64,000 nucleotides of DNA from Diphasiastrum complanatum. Its lineage: Eukaryota > Streptophyta > Lycopodiopsida > Lycopodiales > Lycopodiaceae. Below the pieces are notes generated by a model. It had not been told where the DNA came from and ran no database searches. It was given only the letters and a program-made list of their open reading frames with translations. The translations under genes were made by a program, and so were the position numbers. Within the stretch, counting starts at the first letter, position 1, and each line of letters begins with the position of its first letter. Shown piece by piece: positions 32,096-44,260 of the stretch. The stretch spans positions 75,243,521-75,307,520 of the forward strand of contig CM055096.1 in assembly GCA_029204225.1 (NCBI GenBank), read 5' to 3'.

Positions 32096-33444
32096 TATTT
32101 TCACTCAAAATGGACTCTCAACTGCCTAAAATTGCAACCGTAGGCTAAACGACATGTTTTGAGTACAATGGCGATGTTAGTAACTTTTTCTGATGACCTG
32201 CTAAAATTTCACACTAGGGCGTCCTTTTCTTAGGTGGCATTTTGCAAGCCAAGTCACTTTCCAAACGTGAAATGCTTCATACCTCACACTCTTGACTACT
32301 CTCTCCCTGAAAGGGGCAAAAGAGATTTGACGTCCACTGAGCACTTTCTCTGCTACAATCACTCTATTTTCTGGTACCGTACTTGCAGGTACAGTATGGG
32401 TGACCTTCGTTTGGAGTCTGTAGCCCTTCGTTTGGGTTAAAACGGATAAAGGACTAGAAACTAGGGACTTTTGTGGTTTTGAACTGGTTCTTCACTTTGA
32501 AGCCTCTTGCCCTTCAAAACAAAATTCACATGTTGGGCCCCCTCAATGGCATTTCATATGAAAATTTTTAATGAAGAATTTTTAAAATGGCCCTTCAAAC
32601 CTTCATGGGTCCATTTCAAGAGCATCCAACGATCAGTTTTGATCCGACGTTCCTCCTTTTTCAGATCACCACCGTCAATCCACGTAGGAGTCTATCATGC
32701 GGTCACCAGCCTGCCCACGTGCCAAACTCATCTCCTAGAGACGCTAACCCCTTCGGGCCACTTGCATTCAGCATAGTTGGACGAGCGCGAGCCGCGCTCT
32801 CCTCCTCGCGGATATCTGGAGCTATGGCAACTTTTGCCTCCTTCACGACCTGCTAGATTTTTTAGAATAAAACTTCTCCCTCACACTAACCTCTCCACGG
32901 CTATCCATGGCCTTCAGCCAGCGTGTTGACTTCTCCAAGGCACCCACAGTTGTAGCTTTACAGCTCCAAAAATGGTCCCCACAGAGAAAGATTCACACTT
33001 GTTCACCAGTAAACCCCAAGCCAGGCTTTCTGCACCATTCTTGACACTTAGTAGCCTTTGTTCAGCTCTTCAACAGACAAATTCTCTTGCTCTGAGGTCG
33101 CCCTACTGTTGGGAATCATTCGTTTGTCAAACAATGTCCAATGCACACCAATCGGAAACCCAAAGCAACTTCTTTACGAAATTTTCAGAATTTCGTCTTT
33201 CCACTTTGTTAGATTCAACTGACAAGTCCTGTCTCTGAATCCTCTCAGAGTTCCAAGCTTGGAAAGCCTCTGTATGCTAGAAGCTGTGCACCAATGCTTC
33301 ACTTTCCGCCTTCAACCCGCCGTAAACCCCGAACTCTCAGAAGACTTCTCTTTCGAAGCTCTCTTCAATGGCGACATTGTACTGTGTACACTCCCTGTAC
33401 GGCTTTGATACCAACTTAGAATTTGCTTTAAACAGGAACATAGA
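32096..33444 (-). other. Copia L leader and primer site
   Basis: No coding sequence is supported in about 1.3 kb. At 33401-33413 GGCTTTGATACCA is the complement of TGGTATCAAAGCC, an initiator-Met primer site. A short LTR stub follows to about 33444, where a gypsy C LTR begins. Confidence 0.6.
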
Positions 33445-33632
33445 TCATGCTACAATGACTCACTGGTAGACCCATATAAATCCACCATCATGAGTTTAGG
33501 CCTACAAACATTATTTATGACCATATGCACATAATAGCCCAAAACCTTGTATAATCATAAATAACTTATGGGTTGTTGGTCTACTGATCTCTAGTGTGGA
33601 CACGCTACCCGAGACCAATTGTGGGCATGACA
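33445..33632 (-). repeat. Gypsy C 3' LTR fragment
   Basis: It starts TGTCATGCCC at 33632 on the minus strand, right after a purine tract (complement of TTCTTTCCCCCTT, 33633-33645). The sequence matches 15850-16027. The far end merges into copia L at about 33445. Confidence 0.72.
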
Positions 33633-33645
33633 TTCTTTCCCCCTT

Positions 33646-34680
33646 ATTCAAGTTCTATCTTCAAAACTTAAAACTAGAGAAGTTTCTCCTTAAGCTCCCT
33701 TCATGCTCCTAGAAATCATCATCATTTGTACGTCCCTTTCATCGAACTAGATGCTCGGTAACTATATGATTTCTTAATCGTTTAGTTATTATATCATATC
33801 TTTTCACATTCAAACCCGATGATTCATCCAATAGGTCCAATTGGTCTCCGAAACCAAGATTCTCTCCTTCACATAGACTCCTCTTAGGCTTACATGAAAA
33901 TCCGAATGCACTTGAGTTCCCACTAGGCTTACATGAAAATCCGAATGCACTTGAGTTCCCACTAGGAGGTCCAATTGGTAAGCTAAAAATCCGATCTTTT
34001 TCAAGATCTGATATGGTCTTCTGTATCTAGGGGACAATTTGGAATGCCTGCTGGTACACATTACACTAGAATCCTTTGGGATTCTCAAATATACCCAATC
34101 CCTCATTTGAAATCTCGAGGTGATCTTTCCAGATTTGCACAATGTCGGTGCCTATTTTGGCAACACTGGATATTCTTACGTGCTATTTCCTGCATATCAT
34201 GTATGAAATCCACTACCTTCTGAAACTTGATCATCTGAGTCTCTCCTGAAATAGGTGATCTAGATTAAAAACCTATATATAGGCATGAAAGAGCTATAAC
34301 TGGTAGCCAAATGCTTACTACAACTCAATCTTCATCAAGGATAAATTTCTCTCTGAGGAGATTGCCATCAAAATATAAATGTAGACATCATCTAGTCTTT
34401 TGATCATGCAGATAATCCTTCTCTAAAATAATCAAGTATAACTAGAATCTGAACTATGATTCGACAATCTTAATTCATTAGATTCTTGTCCTATACTCAA
34501 TAAGAGAACGTGATACCCTAGCATAGGCAACTCAATCAAGGGTAGATACACTTCCCAATGAGATCGCCGCCAAAAAATATGCTCGAAGCATTTTCTCCCT
34601 CACCTGATTTGTTCTTTCCGTCTGATTAATGGTCAGAAGAACTTAAGCTCAGAGTCATCTTGTGCTTTGTCAAAGTCACG
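33646..34680 (-). pseudogene. Gypsy C integrase remnant with chromodomain-like tail
   Basis: The minus strand, across many frame changes, gives QTERTNQVREKMLRAYF (about 34640), QEIARKNIQ (about 34190), DWVYLRIPKDSSV, SKLSPRYRRPYQILKK, GTQVHSDFHVS, then KRLRNHIVTEHLVR and KGRTNDDDF, a decayed chromodomain-like end. A 39-bp tandem duplication repeats the 13 residues VGTQVHSDFHVSL (33890-33967). RT and RNase H are missing upstream. Confidence 0.78.
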
Positions 34681-34732
34681 TAGACTACCTTATACCAGAT
34701 CTACATCTAGATCTACATCTAGATCTACATAG

Positions 34733-36571
34733 CCTTTTCAATTTGTACATTCGGATATTCATGGAATTACTACAATTAGCAATAGTGGAGCTAAGATGTA
34801 TATAACTTTCATTGATAGTTTTAGTAGATATTGTTGGGTATATCTAATAAAGAGCAAAGATGAAGAGTATGATGTCTTTGTGAAGTTCAAGAATGCAAGG
34901 GAGAACCAATTTTCCACAAGGATCAAGTGCTTGAGGAGTGACAATGGTTCTGAGTATATCTCAACCAAGTTCAAGGCCTTTTGTGAAGCATGGGATCAAG
35001 AGGGAGTACACAACTCCAAGGGCAACTCAACAAAATGGAGGGGCCGAGAGGAAGAATAGGACATTATGCGAAGGTGCCAAAACTATGAGGTTAGGTGTTA
35101 ATCTTCCTAAACCATTTTAGGATCAAGCCTTGTTGTGTGCTAACTTTCTATGCAATAGGTGGCCTAGTGCTATATTGGATGGAAGGACACCTTTTGAGAT
35201 GCTATTCAAGAGGAAGCCGACTGTCAAGTATTTTAGAACTTTTGGATGCACATGCTATGTCAATATAACTCTTGATGATAGAAAAAGGAGGACCCATCTT
35301 CAAGGAAAGGTATATTTGTTGGATGTAGTGAGGTGAGTAAGCCTACAAGGTTTACATTCCTACTACTAATAAGGTGATTATTGGTAGAGATGTCATTTTT
35401 GATGAGGGGAACATTCCAAAAGTATCTTCAAGTAATGGTGGTGTGGATGAATCTAACAATCTTGATGTTGATGTTATGGATCCTACTTTTGATGGTGATG
35501 ATGAAGGACCTTCATCAAGTCAAAAGCCAACAAGAACATCAAGGGAAAGACAAACGTCTTCAAGGCTCACATATGATGAGAATGGTAAGCAAGTGGTTGA
35601 TGGAAGAAACTTTGATTTCCTAACCTCTTTTGATGAACTTACATGTGTAGTTGAAGCAAGGAACAAAGAAAACTATTGGATGCAAATGGATCTTCAAGAT
35701 GAAGACTAACCAATATGGATCTATTAATAAGCATAAGGCAAGGTTGGTAGCCAGGGGACATGTACAAAAACATGGTATTGACTATGATGAGACGTCTGCA
35801 CCCGTGGCAAAGATGGTAAGCATTTGGGTCATTATTTCTCTTGCTACTCTTTTTGGATGGGATCTATGAAAAATGGACATTACAAATGAATTCTTGAATG
35901 GTGATCTTGAGGAGGAAGTGTAGATGGTGCAACCCGAGAGCTACATTTCATCTACAAAGCCAAATCATGTGTGTCTTCTAAAAAAGAGTTTGTATGGTCT
36001 TAAGCATGCACCAAGGAGTTGGTATGCTAGGCTTAACACATTTTCACTCTCTCAAAGGTTTGTTATGAGTGAGTATGATCATTCATTATATTTTAGATTT
36101 GCTGGAAATGATGTTACTATCTTGCTAATCTATGTGGATGATATCATTTTGAGTGGTGGAAACAATCAAGATGATGATGATATCAAGAGTGCTCTCAATA
36201 AGAAGTTTGAGGTGCATTAATTTAAGAGTGCTCTCAAGAAGGAGATTGTAGTGTATGATCTTGGTCATTTGCATTACATTTTAGGAATAGAAGTGATTAG
36301 ATCTTCTCAATCTACTTTCATTTGTTAAGAGAAGTATGCTAATTATATTCTAAGAAGATTTCATACGGAAGATACAAAGTCTTGTGATACACGTATGGAG
36401 TCAAATGTAAAACTAACTATAAGAGGTAATGAAAGATCCTTCAAGGAAATTACTCTCTATAGGAAGCTAGTTGGTTCACTTATATATCTAACCATCACAA
36501 GACCAGATCTAAGCTATTGTGTTCGTTATGCAAGATCCTAGTGAGGAGCATTGGAAGCTAGGCAAGTGTTC
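34733..36571 (+). pseudogene. Copia D pol: integrase core, reverse transcriptase
   Basis: The integrase core reads FVHSDIHG (first Asp), YITFIDSFSRYCWVY, CLRSDNGSEYIS (second Asp) and NGGAERKN (Glu) with a frameshift between, then TPFEMLFKRKPTV. RT starts IGCKWIFKMK after a small deletion near 35690 and has KHKARLVARG, MDITNEFLNG, VQPESYIS, LYGLKHAPRSW and the intact LLIYVDDIILSGG at about 36130. The RNase H lead ends at a point matching MQDPSEEHWKLGK. Several stops are present. It begins after three copies of ATCTACATCTAG near 34700 and ends against the LTR stub of copia H. Confidence 0.85.
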
Positions 36572-36933
36572 TACACTTTCCCAAAAGTGTTTATTCAAAT
36601 ACTTTGATTAATATAACTTTGAAAAGTCAAACTCTAAGTCTAATATCAAATGCCATATAAACAAATGTAGCAATTTTTACTAAACTAGAAGAAAACTTTC
36701 ACACTCTCTCGTCAACTAGTTTTAGCATAGACTTTGATAACACTCCAAGTGAAGTCCTATGCTTCATAACCTTGTCCTTTCCCAATGCTTTAAAGTAGCA
36801 TCCATAATTGATATAGAGAATAGTGTCCACTTTGGATGCTTCACTATCTCTTATATCAATTTTACACATCAAGATGTAAATATAACATGAAGAACCAAAT
36901 ATAATGTAAATGAGATGATTCCTCAATGTTATA
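36572..36933 (-). mobile_element. Copia H 3' end: LTR stub and tail of unidentified coding segment
   Basis: 36572-36590 is the complement of GGGAAAGTGTAGAACA, the start of the H/I-type LTR (compare 46003). Upstream on the coding strand is CKIDIRDSEASKVDTILYIN, then LGVLSKSMLKLVDE. Its DNA continues the segment that stops at 54303. Placing 36933 after 54303 (sharing TTATA) gives a sequence collinear with copy K around 15020-15170. The EF block is therefore inserted here. Confidence 0.7.
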
Positions 36934-37668
36934 TGTAGATTTTACACATGTGGAGTGTCCACAACATGTACTTGTGATCTCCTAAGGTGTGTAGATGCAC
37001 CAAGATCAAGACTAGATTGAGGTTCAAGATCTATCTTTGATTCTATGGCAAAACCACACTACTACATGCATTCAATCACTTCCAACTCTCACTCACAAGT
37101 GTGGGAAGTATTTAGAAATTATTCTAAGTAAAAACAAGCTGCTCTCCTCGGGTATAGAGAGAAAATCATCATGAGCTCTCGGGTAGAGAGAGAAAGCTAG
37201 AAATCCAATAACACTCAAAATCCACACAATCTCCAAATCAATTAGATCCAAAATGAGGAGTACAATGATACTAGTAGATCCACGAGCTACCACTATGCTT
37301 AACTATGATTGGACCACACTTTGTCACCTCTTAATCCTATTGGACCATTGATCCATGCACCTTTTAATTCTATTGGACTATTTTCAAGCAAACCTCAAAT
37401 TCATATTGGACCTCACATGGTTCCACCTCTAAATCCTATTGGACCTCTTGGAATTCATGAAACAAAAGCATTACACTTGTCTACACTCTAATTGGCACAA
37501 GTTTAGCCTCTTACTCTATTTTGGCTCAATAGTGGCATTACAAGTGGAAATGCATAATTTGCCATCTATGCCAAATTTGTTCCTATCAACATCCTACACC
37601 TAGATGCTTGATATAAAAAACATAAGACCCCTATATCTAACATAGATAATCTTTTTCAATTCTTCACA
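36934..37668 (-). repeat. Copia E 3' LTR (F family)
   Basis: It is 735 bp, ending TTCTTCACA on the plus strand, and matches 49216-49997 except for a 46-bp duplication in F. Confidence 0.85.
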
Positions 37669-37924
37669 CTCCTCCTAAAAAATAATCTATGAAGATTTAA
37701 GCATTGATTTTGATATAACTCCAATATTAGATTTATGCTCGATGAAAGCACTTTTGCTCAAAGGCTTGGTGAGTAGATCGGCAATACAAGAGGACGAGTT
37801 GACATGCTCCAAATAGATTTCTCCTCCAATAAGCTTTTCTCTCACAAAATGGTGTGCCACTTCTATGTGCTTGCTTCTTGCATGAAATATGGGATTATTG
37901 GCAAGAGCTTGGGCCGAGATGTTA

Positions 37925-40463
37925 TCACACGATCATTGATAGATCATCTTCCTTGACGCACTTTAGCTCCATTAATAACCTCTTGATCCAAAGCACCTCT
38001 TTGGTAGTTGTAGTGAGTGCTTTGTACTCGGCCTCACATGAAGAGAGAGATAAGTATCTTGTTTTTTGGAAAGCCAAGATATAGATTGCCTCCAAGAAAG
38101 GTAGTGTATGCACTAATAGACTTTCGATCCATCTTGTCACTTGCAAAGTCCGAATCCGAGTAGCCAACAATGGATAGATCTTCACTTTTATAAAGTAGAC
38201 CATAATCACAAGATGAAGATACATATCTTAGAATCCTCTTGGCCATATTCCAATGATGGATCTTAGGATCTTGCATAAATTGACTCAATTTGTGCACACA
38301 AAAACTTAGATCGGGCCTAGTAATGGTAAGCCAAATCAAGGAGCCTACAAGACTCCTAAAAAGTGTGATGTCATCAAAGGATCTTTCATCACCTTTATTA
38401 GGATCTTTTACAATTTGCTCCATTGGAGTATCTATGCCCTTAGAATTTTCCATATGGAATTTTTTCAACATAGAGTGAGCATATCTAGATTGGCATATAA
38501 AGACATGATTTTCATAAAAATCAATTTCTAGGCCTAGGATTTAATGTATCTCTCCTAGATCTTGCATTTTAAACTCACATCCAAGTGCTAGCTTAGTTTC
38601 ATCAACTAGCTTGATACAACTTCCACAAAGAATAATGTGATCAACATATATTAGAAGAATGACAATATTGCTATCAACAAACTTTAGATACATGGAAGGA
38701 TCATAGTCACTAAGAGTAAATCCTAGTGAGATAAGAAAAGAATTAAGTCTTGAATTCCATGATCTTGCTGCTTGCTTGAGTCCATAAAGACTTTTGAAGA
38801 GCAAGCACACTTTGGACTCATCCTTGATGAATCCTTGAGGTTGTTCCATATAGATATCCTCCTCAAGATAACCATTTAGAAAAGCATTGGATACATCTAA
38901 TTGGAACACCTTCCACTTAAAGAAACAAGCAAGAGAAATAAGAATTCTTATTGTCACCATCTTTGCAACGGGTGCAAAGGACTCCTCATAATCAAGGCCA
39001 TGGATTTGAGCAAATCCTTTGGCACATATTCTTGCTTTATACTTGTTGATGGTGCCATCATGATTGAACTTGATCCGAAATACCCACTTGCAACCAATCA
39101 CATGCTTGTTGGATGGAGGATCCACAAGCTCCCAAGTATTGTTGGTGATCAATACATCATACTCTTGCTTCATGGCATCATACCACTCCTTGGTATTGAG
39201 TGCCTCTTGTACATTCTTTGGATCTTCACGAGAGACATAAAAAACATAATTAGTGGAATCAAGATCCACTTGCTTGCCTTTGTCAACATATGAGAGCCTC
39301 TTAGGCTCGGATCTATCTCTCATGGATCTTCTTGGTGAGAAAATCTGAGGAGAGTCTTCTTCAAATCTCGACCCCATCACATCATGATTGTCTTCAAAAT
39401 CAATAATTGGTGATGCATCCATAGACTTCTTGATCTCGGCCTCTTCAAATGATGAGTGTTGATCTTCATGAAAGACAACATCTCTACTTTCAATAACTTG
39501 AGAAGTAGAGAGTACAAAGACTCTATAGGCCTTCTTGGTGGATGAGTGTCCAACCATGATCCCTTTGCATGCACTAGGATCTTCCTTCTTCCTTGTTTCC
39601 AAGGGAATATGGTCGAAGTATATGCATCCAAAAACTCTAAGGTGATCAACCTTAGGCTTCTTCAAATATAAGATTTCATATGGTGACTTTCCTCCAAGAG
39701 CTATATGTGTGAGCCTATTGCAAAGATAATTTGCACAAATAATGGCTTCTCTCCAAAAATCTTTGGGCAAAGATGCCTCAATTCTCATAGATTTTGCACA
39801 TTCACATAGAGATATATTCTTTCTCTCAGCCACTCCATTTTGAGATGGAGAGTAGGCACAAGAGAACTCTCTTTTGATGCCTTCAAGCTCACAAAAATCA
39901 TGAAATTTATTGGAGATATATTCACCACCTCCATCACTTCTAAGAGCTTCAATCTTGAATGAGAATTGCTTCTCTACATAAGCTTTGAAAATAATAAAAT
40001 GATCAAACACCATAGATCTAGAAGCAAGAAGATATATCCAAGTGAATCTTGTAAAATCATCAATGAAAAGAGACTTTATTCTGAGTACATAATCTTGTGC
40101 ACTCTCCTCACTTCTCCTCATGCTTTGCAAAATTTGATTTCTAAGCATAAGAACTCTAGAGGAGTTGCTAGACTCATAGATTGACTTTAAAGACTCCCAA
40201 GCCTCTTTAGCACTAGTACATGCTGATAGTACTCTCAACAAATCATTGCTCACATTCATTTTCACACAATGAAGTGCAAGCCTAGATCTTTTCTTGTATC
40301 TAGCTAACTCCTGTGCACCTAGAAGTTCACCTTCATCTTCAATCAAGAACTCATAAAGGTTTTGGAGCACCAAGAGTTACTCCATCCTAACCTTCCAAAT
40401 AGCATAATTTGTAGAATTCAATCTCTCACTTGCTTCTAGAAGGTATGCTCCAGCAGATCCCAT
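37925..40463 (-). pseudogene. Copia E polyprotein: gag::integrase fusion, RT, RNase H
   Basis: Gag starts MGSAGAYLLEASERLN at 40463, hits TAA at 40377, then LVLQNLYEFL...RYKKRSRLALHCVKMN and AKEAWESLKSIYE. At YVLRIKSLF it passes in frame into IDDFTRFTWIYLL of integrase, losing the knuckle, protease and first integrase Asp. Remaining integrase residues include LRSDGGGEYIS and NGVAERKN. RT has CKWVFRIKF, KARICAKGFAQ, LDVSNAFLNGY, LYGLKQAARSW and YVDH in place of YVDD (about 38635). TAA replaces Tyr at 38541 (EIH*ILG). RNase H (YSDSDFASDKMDRKS, SSCEAEYKAL) is frameshifted by small deletions near 38055 and 38095. Confidence 0.87.
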
Positions 40464-41265
40464 CTTACTAGTGACTTCTACAAACAAGAAATAGACTTGA
40501 TTGACTTGAAACTCACAAAGGTCTCACACTTGAATTATTTCACTCAAATTTGATTTCTAATCCAACAAATGGACTTATAATCACAGTTCTATCACTCCCT
40601 CACAAAGTTGGAATGAAGATAAGATGAAGTGAAAATTACTTTCAAACGAATCTTGCCAAGAAATGGATTTGATTGTCTCTAGAAACTCACCAAGGTCTCT
40701 CTTTTGTAGTGTTTCACACAAATTAGATTTCTAATCCAACAAATGGACTTATAATCTCACTTCTAGCACTCAATCACAAAGTTGGAATGAAGATAAGATG
40801 ATGTGAAATCTACTTACAATCAAATCTTGCCAATTTTGGCTATTTTTGGACAAAAAAATGACGGAATCTCTTTCACACTTTTTGATGTACTTTCAAGACC
40901 TGTAAAACAAGTTTATAAGACCTGATTTCATCCTAGATTAATTAGATCTTATGACCCTAAGTCTAATCTAATCAATGGCACTCAATCTTAGCTTATCCTA
41001 AGATTTCCACCAAAAATTACATCAAAATCTCACAAATTGAATTTCTTTGGATAAAATGAAATACCATGCATTAAATTCAGGTTCAGAGGTGCCCACACAT
41101 GTGGATAGTACGGATTTGGACCCCTACCAAGTTTGGGATCAAATCTCCTCACCAAAGTCAAGATTCTAGCTTGCCCTCTCAATACTAGCTTTTAGCACCA
41201 AAACTTGCTAAAAATGGATTTGCATTAGATCAATGGCTTATCCTCTTGTACTTGGATCTGATACC
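40464..41265 (-). other. Copia E leader, with a tandem 180-bp repeat and primer site
   Basis: Two direct copies of about 113 bp, beginning GATTTCTAATCCAACAAATG, lie at 40549 and 40729 (period 180). The primer site complement GGATCTGATACCA is at 41253-41265. Confidence 0.75.
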
Positions 41266-41967
41266 ATGTGAAAGTACTATACTTTAGGACCATAAATGGA
41301 TCTACAAAAGATCCACAAGAGTGATTGGATACTTTCTTAACAATCTATCAAAAAACTAGACACAAAAAAGTTGATCTAGATTGGCAATTTGACAAACAGC
41401 AAGCATTAACAATCAAAAGCATTGATCAACATTGAAATCCGAGCCCACACGTGTGTACTACAGGATTTAGTATGGCCTTCAACCTGATAAACAAGTAGAA
41501 ATTGATTTGATTTCATTTGGATCACAAAAACTCAATGTACATAGTGAACTAGCTTGAGATTGCCAATGAGCTCCAAAAATTTTCTATCTTCTCACTATGG
41601 GAGCTTGGAATACATAGCAAATTTGACTTCCTTTTTGAGGTTAGGTGGATTTCTAGAATGTAATAAGGAAGTTAACTCATCCTTCTTGCCCTAAAATGAA
41701 ACCCTAGCCTAGATCCTAGAGTTATGCTTGGTAGGTAGCTAGTTGGTCAAATTTTCACCTTAAACTTAGGTGTAGGTCCTATAAAGTAGGGATGACCACC
41801 AAATAGACATGACCAACTCTCTTGACTTGACCTAACCTACATTAGGAGTGGGTTGACACATGGCATCTTGGCCTTACATGTGTGGAACCCAATTATACAC
41901 AATATGTACAATGTTCTACATGGTCTTTGATCAAGCTAGATTTGCCAGTTTTTGGCAATTCTTCACA
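41266..41967 (-). repeat. Copia E 5' LTR (different family)
   Basis: It is 702 bp, TGTGAAAGTAC...CTTCACA on the plus strand, next to the primer site. It does not match the 3' LTR of the same composite. Confidence 0.7.
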
Positions 41968-44260
41968 GAATTTTCGCATAGAATGTTAACTGTTTTGGCA
42001 CATTGTTGTTCATCTATTTTCATCATGGCTCTCAATCCCATATGCTCATGATGTGACAGTTGATTTATGTGTGGCCCATCGTATGCCAATTTTGTTTTGG
42101 ATATGGAGTAATCGTTGTCATCGTCACTAGAGCTAGACGATGATTCATAGTCCTTCGAACACGAAAACAAACATTCTTCAATTAACATTTAAGATTGTCA
42201 TTCATGAAAATTAAAACTTAAATTAAGACATGAAAATCAAGCGTCATATTTAAAATCTTGTTCCAAGTATGTTTCTTATTTGTAACATGAAATAAGAAAA
42301 CCAATTTGTTGACATTCAACATAAATTATCATGGTAAGATTCATGCATACATTGTACTAGATGTATCAATTGACCAAAAAACTTGTTCCCACTAAATGGA
42401 TAAAATGTATTTTGATATTCACAAGGTACATGCTTGAGTTTGGCTCAAAGCCTTTTGTACACATCTTGGAAGAAGCTATATTTGATGAAAAGCTCTTCAC
42501 CACATATAATGGGCCTTATCGCACATACCATTACGTATGTACCTTCTGAGTTCCTAGAAAAGTATTATTCCTTTCCATTGGTGCGTTCCCCAAAATCACA
42601 ATTAGTTAATGAAGGGCGACCAAGGGAATTATTTATATATGCAGCAATATTGCCATGTTTTTCCGGACGCCCATCAATGTACATACGATGTGATTTCTAA
42701 ACATTCTCTCCTTGCATACACCGCTCTTCCGAAAAACAAGCATTGGCATTCAAGCCATAAAGCGACATTCTCCATTGGTGATGACACAGAGCATGCCAAT
42801 CACCCCAATTGTATTGAGATCTTGCATAAGGCATTAATGTGACAGCATTATTCAAAGGGACATCAATGCTAGTCAAAGAAAATAAACCCAATCTTGCATT
42901 AGGAAAGTGTTCACTTGGCTTGATCATGTACATATGTACCCCAATATGAAAATGATATTCCACATAATGGTAGTGGTAATCTATCAAGCCAATATGAATA
43001 TTTCTTTCTATCAAAGGGCTTAACCAATGTTTCTAGGTTGGGAGGAATGTGAGACTCAGTCAATGAATTTAAAACATTCTTGGATAAGTCAATACTACGT
43101 AAATTTGGTTGTTCATTTTTAAATCTTGTCAACATGTGTCCAAGTCATATTTTTTTTTTTAATGGAGTATATCTAGATGAGATAGGAAGAAGAGGATATT
43201 CTACACAAGGTATGTGAGGTGATGTGGGATGGATAGAATCGATGTGGGGTGTCGTGGGATGGATAGATTCAATGTGAGGTATCATGAGATAGATAGAATC
43301 TGTGTGGTGACATTGTGGAATAATAGAATCCATAGAAGAATCTGTGTGAGGTGTTGTGGGATGAATAGAATCCATGTGAGGTCGTGGGATGAATAGAATC
43401 TATGTGTGGTAATATCAAGGAATGAGTAGAATCCATGGAAATATCTATGTGAGGTGTGGTGGAGTGAGTAACGTGCAGAATGGAAAGATGCATAACTTCC
43501 ACATTATGAGGTGTGTAGTGACTAGTGATATCAATAATATGATTATCAACAAGATCTTTGTCTAATGCCAAAGATGATCCAAAATCGATATCTCTTATCG
43601 TGTTGATAAGATTGTTTGTCAATTGACATGGTATAAGACATTGACACCAATGTAATATTCTGCAACAATGAAACATTATACAAGCATTAGTTTTTTTCAC
43701 AAAAAATAATAAATATGTGTATGATAAGAAAAAGTCCTAAATAGTCAAAATATACACGTTTGACTCCTCAATGTGCTTTCCAAACTTCCACAAATATTGC
43801 GCCACTATTCATCTTTCCCAAATTTTCAATCCCTTGCAATGTTTGCACTTGCAATATATCTTTTCATTGTACCTCTATTGATACTAATCATTTTACAATT
43901 ACAAGAATGATAAGTTCTATGTGTATAAATACACTCTTAAGTTTCAAACAAATAAATATATAGTACCTTCGATTTGAGTCGAGGTTGGGCACCATAACTT
44001 GATGACATACGATCATAATCCACTAAGCCTTTGATCAAGCATTTGTGCTCTTTTTCGTGATTTCATTTTGTAATAATATTGCATCTTCTTTAAATTTTTG
44101 CTACCTTGTGGAGGCGTCGTGCTTGAAACGATCGTAAAAAAAAAAACAAAAAAGTTATATAGAACACACAATGTTGCAAATCCAAATGATAAGTACATAA
44201 TATATATTGTACATTAAATAAATATACCTGTTTTGAGGCATTTCCTCATCAGAAGACGTA
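41968..44260 (-). pseudogene. Decayed SET-domain-like gene with His/Pro/Ile/Asp repeats
   Basis: On the minus strand, an exon-like piece near 44150-43975 (STTPPQGSKNLKKMQYYYKM) precedes a frame at 43700-43150 rich in repeats of PHIDSIHPTTPH and MDSI. Then IPPNLETLVKPFDRKKYSYW, LDRLPLPLCGI, and in another frame VHMYMIKPSEHFPNARLGLF, NWGDWHALCHHQWRMSLYGL, NANACFSEERCMQ, YIDGRPEKHGNIAAYINNSL, GRPSLTNCDFG, and EGTYVMVCAIRPI...GEELFIKYSF. The last motifs have the order of a SET domain (GN-A--IN, then Y, then G-EL---Y). It continues to a Ser/Asp-rich tail (42188-41931). Frameshifts and stops make it a pseudogene. Cellular or transposon-borne origin is open. Confidence 0.55.
43150..43475 (-). repeat. 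Coding minisatellite within the SET-like gene
   Basis: Plus-strand units resemble GGTGTTGTGGGATGGATAGAATC(C/G)ATGTGAG, repeated about ten times with variation and frame changes. On the coding strand they give PHIDSIHPTT-type peptides. Confidence 0.7.

Larger units (their letters stand above)
36934..41967 (-). mobile_element. Copia E: chimeric element, gag fused to integrase, mismatched LTRs
   Basis: On the minus strand it has: 5' LTR 41967-41266 (starts TGTGAAGAATTG, ends CTTTCACA), primer site TGGTATCAGATCC (41265-41253), a leader, gag (40463-40069), an abrupt in-frame join at about 40068 to the integrase core, then RT and RNase H, a purine tract (complement of CTCCTCCT, 37669-37676) and 3' LTR 37668-36934. 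The two LTRs do not match each other. The pol and 3' LTR match copia F, while the gag is only a distant relative of F gag. Flanks also differ: GAATT at 41968 and TTATA at 36929. Confidence 0.8.

Noticed and set aside
34690-34730. AGATCTACATCT triplicate as a regulatory array
   Set aside because: Only three short copies at a junction between two dead elements; simple slippage is a sufficient explanation.
38901-39293. Plus-strand ORF of 130 codons
   Set aside because: It is the antisense shadow of the copia E RT. The equivalent plus-strand frame in copia F (from 51390) is likewise a shadow.
43150-43475. Repeats resembling a CRISPR array
   Set aside because: The units are contiguous, variable and partly in a reading frame. 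There are no equal-length unique spacers and the setting is a plant nuclear genome.
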